Shown: piece after piece, positions 27,376 to 34,596 of the stretch
Numbering within the stretch: position 1 is the first letter of the stretch
Layout: each line of letters opens with the position of its first letter
Source: an uncultured Actinomycetes bacterium
Lineage (GTDB): Bacteria; Actinomycetota; Acidimicrobiia; Acidimicrobiales; RAAP-2
Direction of reading: 5' to 3'
Assembly (NCBI GenBank): GCA_903825765.1
Contig: CAIKBU010000047.1
Span: 1-41,102, forward strand
DNA: 41,102 bases
Made by a program: the position numbers and the translations under genes
Notes under the pieces: model-generated
What the model saw: the letters and a program-made list of their open reading frames with translations, nothing else
Databases searched by the model: none
Told to the model about the DNA's origin: nothing

Positions 27376-28289
27376 TGGAAATTCGACAGCTTGAAGCGCT
27401 GGTTGGCATTGCCGAACACGGTACTTTTTCGGGGGCCGCCGACGCACTCGGTACAGTGCAGAGCAATATATCGAACCGTATTGCTCGGCTCGAGTCCGAA
27501 CTGGGGTGCGAACTCGTCGACCGAGCGTCGGGTGACATCACTGAATCGGGCGTCATTGTCGTGAATCGCTCGCGCCGCATTCTCGAGGAGTTGAGCGCGA
27601 TCGCGTCCGACGTTCACGAACTCAACGCTGAAGTGCGCGGACTGGTTTCGGTTGGCATGATCGGCACCGCCGGTCGTTGGGTTGTACCGCTGTTGCTGGC
27701 GGCACTCCGTGAGCAATATCCCTTTATTTCCCTGCGAATTACCGAGGGCACCAACTCGGTGATCGAACCACAGTTGGTATCGGGACAGCTCGATATCGCC
27801 GTCTTGGCGTGGCCAGTGGCCGCCCACGAACTATCGGGAAGTGACCTGTACCTCGAAGACCTCGTGCTCATCATTTCACGGTCGCACCCCATTGCGTCGT
27901 GTGACGAGATTACGTTCAAGGACATCGCCGAACTGGAACTCCTCCTCCCCTACCCCGGTACACCGCTGCGCCGTGAGATTGACGAAGCCGCCGCTGCAGC
28001 GGATGTGTCACTCCACGCCCTCCTCGAGATAGACGGACTACGGACCATTGCGTCGTTGACCTTTGACGGCCACGGGCCGTCGATTCTGCCTTCGACGATG
28101 TTGTCCAAGCACCTCCAGCCGAATTTCGCGGCGGTGCCCATCCGCGGTATTGCCCAGCGTCGCGTCGTACTCGTTCGTCGTCGCTTCGGCTTTCCCGCGG
28201 CGCCCGTTCGGGCCGTCAGCAAATTGCTGGCGCAGGTAGTGCAAGACGCGAGTCAGGTGCCCGAGGGTATCGTCGTCGCGAACGACTAG
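27375..28289 (+). CDS. LysR-family transcriptional regulator
   Basis: MEIRQLEALVGIAEHGTFSGAADALGTVQSNISNRIARLESELGCELVDR plus periplasmic-binding-like effector domain. Confidence 0.94.
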   Translation: MEIRQLEALVGIAEHGTFSGAADALGTVQSNISNRIARLESELGCELVDRASGDITESGVIVVNRSRRILEELSAIASDVHELNAEVRGLVSVGMIGTAGRWVVPLLLAALREQYPFISLRITEGTNSVIEPQLVSGQLDIAVLAWPVAAHELSGSDLYLEDLVLIISRSHPIASCDEITFKDIAELELLLPYPGTPLRREIDEAAAAADVSLHALLEIDGLRTIASLTFDGHGPSILPSTMLSKHLQPNFAAVPIRGIAQRRVVLVRRRFGFPAAPVRAVSKLLAQVVQDASQVPEGIVVAND

Positions 28290-28294
28290 CTACC

Positions 28295-28918
28295 GTGACG
28301 ACTTCCGCTGAGCGTGCCCTCGCAATTGTCGCGGCCGACAGCGCCTTCGCGTCAATCGTCGCCCACAGTGGCCGACCTCCGGCGCGACGAGCGTCACCCG
28401 TGAGTGCGCGATTTGCCGACGTCATGAGCGCGATCACTTCCCAGCTACTTGCGACGAGCGCCGCCAGCACCATTCATGCCCGGGTCGTCGAAGCCTGTGG
28501 TCGTGACGTGACACCTCAATCTGTTCTGCGAGCGGGTGAGGAACGACTAAAGACGGCCGGACTCAATAGGGCGAAGGCCAACGCGATGATTGCCCTCGCC
28601 ACCGCGGTCGAGCATGGTGATGTTAACTTCGACCGACACAGTCGGCTCTCGAATGACGACATTGTCTCCGAACTCGTCCGCATAAAGGGCATTGGCCCCT
28701 GGACCGTCCAGATGTATTTGATGCACACCCTGGGCCGTCATGACGTATGGCCCGTCGGCGATTACGGCGTTCGGATGGGCTGGTCGCTCCTCCACCAACT
28801 CGACGAGACCATTTCCGAACGAGCGCTGCGCGAACACGGCACACGCTTCACCGGGAATCAGTCGTCGGTGGCCTGGTACTGCTGGCAAGAGGTTCATCGG
28901 GTACGCGCCGCAAAGTAA
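28295..28918 (+). CDS. DNA-3-methyladenine glycosylase II (AlkA-like, HhH-GPD)
   Basis: RIKGIGPWTVQMYLMHTLGRHDVWPVGDYGVRMGW (HhH-GPD with catalytic Asp). Confidence 0.9.
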   Translation: MTTSAERALAIVAADSAFASIVAHSGRPPARRASPVSARFADVMSAITSQLLATSAASTIHARVVEACGRDVTPQSVLRAGEERLKTAGLNRAKANAMIALATAVEHGDVNFDRHSRLSNDDIVSELVRIKGIGPWTVQMYLMHTLGRHDVWPVGDYGVRMGWSLLHQLDETISERALREHGTRFTGNQSSVAWYCWQEVHRVRAAK

Positions 28919-28927
28919 TCTCGGCGT

Positions 28928-30349
28928 ATGGCTCTTTCCCTCTCCGACTTCGAGCGCGACGCGCTTGCCACCCTGCAGACCTACACCACAATCCCCTGCC
29001 TCTCACCAGCCTTCGACGCTGATTGGGTGGCGACGGGGGCCATTGATGCCGCGGCCGAGCTTCTGGCCGATTTCGCTCGAGGCCTCGATTTCGAGGCCGC
29101 CGACGTCACGATTCACCGCCTCGATAATCGCACGCCCGTCCTCTGCGTCGTTATTGAGGCAACGTCCGACGACGAGGAAACCGACGATGATCGCGGCACC
29201 GTCGTGCTCTACGGCCATCTCGATAAGCAGCCGCCACTCGGCGATTGGTCGGAGGGGCTCGATCCCTACACCCCGGTCCGGCGCGGCAATCGACTCTACG
29301 GTCGAGGAGTCGCCGATGACGGCTACTCGACATTCGCCGCCCTGTTGGCCATTGAGGCACTCGAACACGAGGGCATACCCCACCCCCGTTGCGTGGTGTT
29401 GATCGAAGCGAGTGAAGAGAGTGGCAGTCCAGACCTCGACGCCTACCTCGACTACCTGGCCCCCAAACTCGGCAACGTGAAACTCCTGATCTGCCTCGAC
29501 TCGGGCGCTCTGAGCTACGACCGGTTGTGGGTCACGACCTCGCTGCGGGGCGTCATCAACGCCACCGTGCGTGTGGATGTCCTTGAACAGGGTGTGCATT
29601 CTGGCATGGGGTCGGGTGTGGTGCCGTCGTCATTCCGTGTCCTTCGCCAACTCCTCGATCGAATTGAAGACGCCACGACCGGCGTCATCGCCATTGACGA
29701 ACTCCACGTCGAGATTCCCCAGAGCGTCCTTGACGCCGCCCAGGCCACCGCCGACGAGTTCGGTGACATCACGCTGGACGCGCTGCCCCTCGTGGAAGGT
29801 CTGACCCCACTTGGCGCAAGTGCGTTCGAGCGGATCATTGCGCGAACGTGGAAGCCGACTCTCTCGGTAATCGGTGTTGACGGCATACCCCCCGCCGCTA
29901 TCGCGGGAAACGTCCTTCGCCCCTTCACCTCCGTCGTCGTGTCACTTCGACTCCCGCCCACCGCCGATGCTTCGGTCGCCCTCGACGCGTTGGTCGCCGC
30001 CTTGACCGACTGTCCTCCGCATGGCGCGCGCGTCAACGTCAGTGACACTGGCGCCGGTCAGGGCTGGCGCTCGCCTGAACTGGCACCCTGGCTCGCGAAG
30101 GCGGTGGACGAGGCCTCCCTCTCCGCCTTTGGACGAGCGCCTGGATTCACCGGTGAAGGTGGTTCAATTCCGTTTCTGGCCTCACTCGCCACGCGCTATC
30201 CCAGCGTGCAGTTCGTGGCCACTGGCGTTCTCGGACCGCATTCGAACGCCCACGGCATCGATGAAATGCTCGACCTCGACATGTGTGTCGGAGTAACCAA
30301 CGCGGTCAGCCACCTCGTGGCGGCCTTTAGTAAAAGGAATGATGCATGA
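28928..30349 (+). CDS. M20-family metallopeptidase (dipeptidase-like)
   Basis: 473 aa; VVLYGHLDKQPPLGDWSEGLDPYTPVRRGNRLYGRGVADDGYSTFAALLAIEAL, EASEESGSPDLDAYL. Confidence 0.92.
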   Translation: MALSLSDFERDALATLQTYTTIPCLSPAFDADWVATGAIDAAAELLADFARGLDFEAADVTIHRLDNRTPVLCVVIEATSDDEETDDDRGTVVLYGHLDKQPPLGDWSEGLDPYTPVRRGNRLYGRGVADDGYSTFAALLAIEALEHEGIPHPRCVVLIEASEESGSPDLDAYLDYLAPKLGNVKLLICLDSGALSYDRLWVTTSLRGVINATVRVDVLEQGVHSGMGSGVVPSSFRVLRQLLDRIEDATTGVIAIDELHVEIPQSVLDAAQATADEFGDITLDALPLVEGLTPLGASAFERIIARTWKPTLSVIGVDGIPPAAIAGNVLRPFTSVVVSLRLPPTADASVALDALVAALTDCPPHGARVNVSDTGAGQGWRSPELAPWLAKAVDEASLSAFGRAPGFTGEGGSIPFLASLATRYPSVQFVATGVLGPHSNAHGIDEMLDLDMCVGVTNAVSHLVAAFSKRNDA

Positions 30350-30951
30350 GTGAAACAGTTGATCTCTGGGTGTGTCCCGTCTGTCCCTGGGCCTGGCTGG
30401 CCTCTCGATGGCTCAAGGAAGTCGAGACAGTTCGTGACGTCAACGTGCAATTGCACGTGATGAGTTTGGCGGTGCTCAACGAAGGTCGCGACCTGCCCGA
30501 GCAGTACGTTGACTTGATGAAGCAAGCGTGGGGACCAGCCCGCGTCATGCTCGCCGTTGAACAGCGTTACGGCAGCGACGGACTTGAAGCCTTCTACGAC
30601 CGTTGGGGTCAGCGTTTCCACGTCGCCAACGAGCGTGACGACTTTGACGCCACCGTTGTGGCCGTCCTGGCTGACTGTGGCTTTGATGCCGACCTCGCCG
30701 CCACCGCCCACAGCGATGCCATCGACGACGACCTTCGTCTCTCGCACCACGCCGGTATGGACGCCGTTGGCTTCGACGTTGGCACCCCCGTGATCCACGT
30801 GGGCGACGTGGCCTTCTTCGGTCCCGTGGTCTCCCCCGCGCCGAAGGGCGAGGAGGCGGGGCGTCTCTACGACGGTGTGGTCGCCGTCGCCTCATTTCCC
30901 GGATTCTTTGAAATCAAGCGGAGTCGCACGATCGGACCGGTGTTCGACTGA
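30346..30951 (+). CDS. DsbA-fold oxidoreductase of the Rv2466c type (mycothiol-dependent reductase-like), CPWA active site
   Basis: 201 aa; VCPVCPWAWLASRWLKEVETVRDVNVQLHVMSLAVLNEGRDLPEQY, HHAGMDAVGFDVGTPVIHVGDVAFFGPV. Confidence 0.82.
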   Translation: MSETVDLWVCPVCPWAWLASRWLKEVETVRDVNVQLHVMSLAVLNEGRDLPEQYVDLMKQAWGPARVMLAVEQRYGSDGLEAFYDRWGQRFHVANERDDFDATVVAVLADCGFDADLAATAHSDAIDDDLRLSHHAGMDAVGFDVGTPVIHVGDVAFFGPVVSPAPKGEEAGRLYDGVVAVASFPGFFEIKRSRTIGPVFD

Positions 30952-30953
30952 GT

Positions 30954-31646
30954 ATGGTCACCGTCGACACCACGCCGCTCTTTTGTGCTGGTTCAAGTTC
31001 AGCCCCTCGGGCCCTCATCGTTGTGCAGGAGGCCTTCGGCGTCAATGATCACATCCGCGAGGTCTGCGAACGTTTCGCCACGCAGGGCTATTACGTGGTG
31101 GCGCCCCTGCTCTTTCATCGCTCCGGCTCACCCGAAGTGGCCTACGACGACTTTGCTGAAGCGATGACGCACCTCGGACAGTTGCAGGCCGCTGACATCG
31201 AACACGACCTGCGGTCCGCGACGGCCTTTCTGGCGCAGGCAGGGTACACGCCAGCCATGACCGGCATCGTGGGCTACTGCATGGGCGGTACCGTCGCCTT
31301 CTTCGCCTCGACCCTCGGTATAGTCGGCGCGGCCGCTCCCTATTACGGGAGTGGTCTCGAGGTCGGTCGCTTCGGATTCCCCGGACAAATTTCGATGGCA
31401 CCGACCATCACCTGTCCGGTACTCGCCTTCTACGGCGACCTCGACACCGGCATTCCGATTGAACAGGTTGAAGAACTCCGCCTCGCCCTGGACGCCACGT
31501 CCTTCGCGACCGAGGTCGTTCGCTACCCCGACGCCCATCACGGATTTCACTGCGATGGGCGTCCCGACAAGTTCAATGAGGCCGACGCCCGTGACGCCTA
31601 CCAACGCACCCTGACCTTTTTCGCCGATCACCTGGAGACTCGATGA
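30954..31646 (+). CDS. Dienelactone hydrolase family protein
   Basis: ALIVVQEAFGVNDHIREVCERFA, GIVGYCMGGTVAFFAS (nucleophile Cys), DAHHGFHCDGR. Confidence 0.92.
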   Translation: MVTVDTTPLFCAGSSSAPRALIVVQEAFGVNDHIREVCERFATQGYYVVAPLLFHRSGSPEVAYDDFAEAMTHLGQLQAADIEHDLRSATAFLAQAGYTPAMTGIVGYCMGGTVAFFASTLGIVGAAAPYYGSGLEVGRFGFPGQISMAPTITCPVLAFYGDLDTGIPIEQVEELRLALDATSFATEVVRYPDAHHGFHCDGRPDKFNEADARDAYQRTLTFFADHLETR

Positions 31647-32377
31647 CATCACCACGCATTCTGGCCACGAGCGGCGGCTTCGTCGAGGGCCCGACGCAAC
31701 AGACTCGTCGACTTGGCGCAATGCTGCTCGATGCACTCGGTCGAACGGGGAAGACGCGACCCACCGTGTGCGTACTCGGCACGGCGCTCGGTGACCCCGA
31801 CGCGAGCTACGCGCGCTACTACGAGGCGTTTGGTGCCGCGGGGTGTGACGTCACCGAACTTCGCCTGTTCCCTCAGCCGTCGGGTGACCCGACGGCACTC
31901 TTGACCACGGCCGATCTCGTGTGGGTTGGTGGTGGCTCAGTGGCCAATCTCCTCGCCCTGTGGCGACTGCACGGTGTTGACGAGGCCATGCGCGAGGCCT
32001 GGGAGGCCGGTGTCATCTTGTCGGGGGTGTCCGCTGGTTCAATCTGCTGGCACACCGGTGGCACGACCGATTCGTTCGGCCAACAACTTCGTCCGGTCAC
32101 CAACGGACTCGCACTCCTGCCCTACGCCAACGGCGTGCATTACGACGCCGAAGCCCAACGCCGTCCGCTCCTGCACCAACTGATGCGCGACGGGGTCGTC
32201 ACACCACTCGCGTACTGCACCGACGACCACGTCGGCATTTGGTACGAAGGATCCGAAGCAACGTCGGTCGTCGCCGACATGCCCGTCGATACAACGAGCG
32301 GACCGGCCGCGTACCTCGTGGAGCGAGTGGGCGATGACGTAGTCGAGCGCCGCGTTGGTGTTGGTCAGCGCTTTTAG
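31643..32377 (+). CDS. Peptidase E / S51-family dipeptidase
   Basis: 244 aa; GGGSVANLLALWRLHGVDEAMREAWEAGVILSGVSAGSICW. Confidence 0.9.
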   Translation: MTSPRILATSGGFVEGPTQQTRRLGAMLLDALGRTGKTRPTVCVLGTALGDPDASYARYYEAFGAAGCDVTELRLFPQPSGDPTALLTTADLVWVGGGSVANLLALWRLHGVDEAMREAWEAGVILSGVSAGSICWHTGGTTDSFGQQLRPVTNGLALLPYANGVHYDAEAQRRPLLHQLMRDGVVTPLAYCTDDHVGIWYEGSEATSVVADMPVDTTSGPAAYLVERVGDDVVERRVGVGQRF

Positions 32378-33045
32378 GTAGCTGACGGGGACGGCAACGA
32401 GGCGCGCCGCACCTCGGCAGCCTCATTGAGAACGTGCGCGACTGTGGATGCGTTGGTGACGCCACACCGCTCCAGCCAATTCGCAATCATCAGGTAGCCG
32501 TCTTGAGTCAGGACAGATTCGGGGTGAAACTGTACCCCTTCGATCGGTGCCGATGCGTGCATGAGCCCCATAATCAAGCCATCCGCCGTCTCCGCTGTCA
32601 CGACGAGGTCGGGGTGGAGCGCGCCGCGATCAGCGACGAGCGAGTGGTAGCGACCGGCCACCACAGGGTTGGCGACACCCGCAAAGACACCTTGGTTCGA
32701 GTGACGAACGAGCGACGACCGTCCGTGTCGAAGAGCCGGCGCCACGACGACCGGCGTGCCGTAGGTTTCGGCGATGGCCTGAAGTCCGAGGCACACGCCA
32801 AAGAGTGGCACGTCGCGCTCGGCACAGCCGCGGATGACGTCGAAGAGGAGTGGCGTCTCACGAGGGTGGCCAGGACCGGGTGAAACCAAGACACCGTCGT
32901 ACTTCGGTGCGAACACGTCCTCAATCGTGATGTCGGTCACACGCCGTACGACCACGTCGGCCCCGAGCTCCTCGCAGTACTGCACCAGGTTGAAAACGAA
33001 GGAGTCGATGTTGTCGATGACCAGTATCGTGGGCCGCTTCGTCAT
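32374..33045 (-). CDS. trpG: Anthranilate/aminodeoxychorismate synthase component II (glutamine amidotransferase)
   Basis: MTKRPTILVIDNIDSFVFNLVQYCEELGA, SPGPGHP, FGVCLGLQAIAE, GVQFHPESV; next to trpE; ATG 33045. Confidence 0.9.
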   Translation of the reverse strand: MTKRPTILVIDNIDSFVFNLVQYCEELGADVVVRRVTDITIEDVFAPKYDGVLVSPGPGHPRETPLLFDVIRGCAERDVPLFGVCLGLQAIAETYGTPVVVAPALRHGRSSLVRHSNQGVFAGVANPVVAGRYHSLVADRGALHPDLVVTAETADGLIMGLMHASAPIEGVQFHPESVLTQDGYLMIANWLERCGVTNASTVAHVLNEAAEVRRASLPSPSAT

Positions 33046-33087
33046 ACCCTCATCATAAAGGCTGACAGTGGTGTCTAACCTTGAGGT
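33046..33087. promoter_or_regulatory. Divergent nested promoter pair for trpG (-) and trpE (+)
   Basis: Minus-strand TATGAT at 33057-33052 puts +1 on ATG 33045; plus-strand TAACCT at 33076-33081 puts +1 on ATG 33088. Confidence 0.5.
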
Positions 33088-34596
33088 ATGCAACCCTATT
33101 CGTTCGAAGAAGTTTCGGCCCTGCGGGGTCAGGGCTACAACACGGTCGCCCTCATACAGACCTTGCAACTCGACCGAGAAACCCCCGTTTCGCTCTACCA
33201 GCGCTTCATGGGCACCACCGCCTTCTTCCTCCTCGAGAGCGCGGCGCTGGGCGAAGATAGCGGCCGCTACTCCTTCATTGGGCTCGACCGAGAATGGCGA
33301 ATCAGCGTGGGCCCCGATGCCAATCGGCTCGCCGGACTCGCGGGTTCCAGCCTTGACCCGATGGAGCAACTGCGCGACAAGATCAGTCACTACCGGCTGT
33401 ATCAACCCAGTGACCTCCCAATGTTCCTCGGTGGCGCCGTGGGCTTCGTCAGTTACGACTACGTCCGGCGACTCGAACGTCTGCCGAAGGATCTTGGCGC
33501 CTCGCCCTGGCCCGACGTGGACTTCTCCTTTCCGGGCGCCATGCTCATTTGCGACCACGTTCGCCACACCACGACCGCCGTCGTGCTGGCGACCTTCATC
33601 GACCGCGCTGACGACGCGAGCTACTACGACGAACGTCGCGCACGGCTCGAGGCGATCGTGACCACATTGCTGGCACCGGCACCGGCGTCCGACGAAGCAG
33701 TCGAGCGGCTCGTGGCCTTCGCCCCCTCGCGCCGAGGCGCCATCAATATTCGTGCTCGTGCCGCGTCCTATTCCAACGCCACCCTCGAGTCATACAGCGC
33801 GGCCGTCGACGTGGCGAAGGAACACATCGTCGCGGGGGATATTTTCCAGATGGTGCCAAGTCAGCAGTTCCGTCGCCCCTTTCACGCCTCGCCCCTAACG
33901 CTGTACCGAGTACTACGGGCACTCAATCCCTCCCCCTACATGTACCTTCTCGACAACGGCGACAGTCATATCGTGGGGGCGTCACCAGAGATGCTCCTCA
34001 AGGTCAACGCCGGCGTCGTCACGACGCGACCAATCGCCGGCACGAGGCCGCGTGGGGCCTCTGACGACGCCGATCTCGCTATCGAAGCCGAGCTCATGGC
34101 CGACGAAAAGGAGATCGCCGAACACGTGATGCTGGTCGATTTGGGGCGCAATGACGTGGGTCGCGTCGCGGAGCCCGGGAGCGTTAACGTCGAGCGGCTC
34201 GCCCACGTCGAACGCTTCAGTCACCTCATGCACATCGTGAGCCAGGTGCGCGGCACGCTCCGTAGTGGCATTGATGCCTTCGACGCTTTTCGAGCGCTCT
34301 TTCCCGCTGGCACCTTGACCGGCGCACCGAAGGTTCGGGCCATGTCGCTGATCGACGAGGCCGAGGTGGCGGCCCGTGGCCCCTATGGCGGCGCCATTGG
34401 CTACTTCGCACTCAACGGTGACGCTGATTTCGCCATCACCATTCGCACCGTCGCCCTGCGCGACGGGGTGGCCACCGTGCAAGCGGGGGGTGGTGTCGTG
34501 GCCGACTCCAGCGGTGCCTCGGAGTTCAATGAATGCATTTCCAAGGCGTCAGCTCCGTTGCTCGCGGTGGAGTTGGTAGAGCCACTGGAAGGGTGA
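33088..34596 (+). CDS. trpE: Anthranilate synthase component I
   Basis: 502 aa; MVPSQQF, TRPIAGTRPRGASDDADLAIEAELMADEKEIAEHVMLVDLGRNDVGRV, FPAGTLTGAPKVRAM. Confidence 0.92.
   Translation: MQPYSFEEVSALRGQGYNTVALIQTLQLDRETPVSLYQRFMGTTAFFLLESAALGEDSGRYSFIGLDREWRISVGPDANRLAGLAGSSLDPMEQLRDKISHYRLYQPSDLPMFLGGAVGFVSYDYVRRLERLPKDLGASPWPDVDFSFPGAMLICDHVRHTTTAVVLATFIDRADDASYYDERRARLEAIVTTLLAPAPASDEAVERLVAFAPSRRGAINIRARAASYSNATLESYSAAVDVAKEHIVAGDIFQMVPSQQFRRPFHASPLTLYRVLRALNPSPYMYLLDNGDSHIVGASPEMLLKVNAGVVTTRPIAGTRPRGASDDADLAIEAELMADEKEIAEHVMLVDLGRNDVGRVAEPGSVNVERLAHVERFSHLMHIVSQVRGTLRSGIDAFDAFRALFPAGTLTGAPKVRAMSLIDEAEVAARGPYGGAIGYFALNGDADFAITIRTVALRDGVATVQAGGGVVADSSGASEFNECISKASAPLLAVELVEPLEG

Noticed and set aside
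33046-33567. N-terminal extension of the trpG ORF to 33567
   Set aside because: Overlaps trpE coding sequence on the other strand; MTKRPTILVIDNIDSF at 33045 is the family-typical start and has an in-register -10
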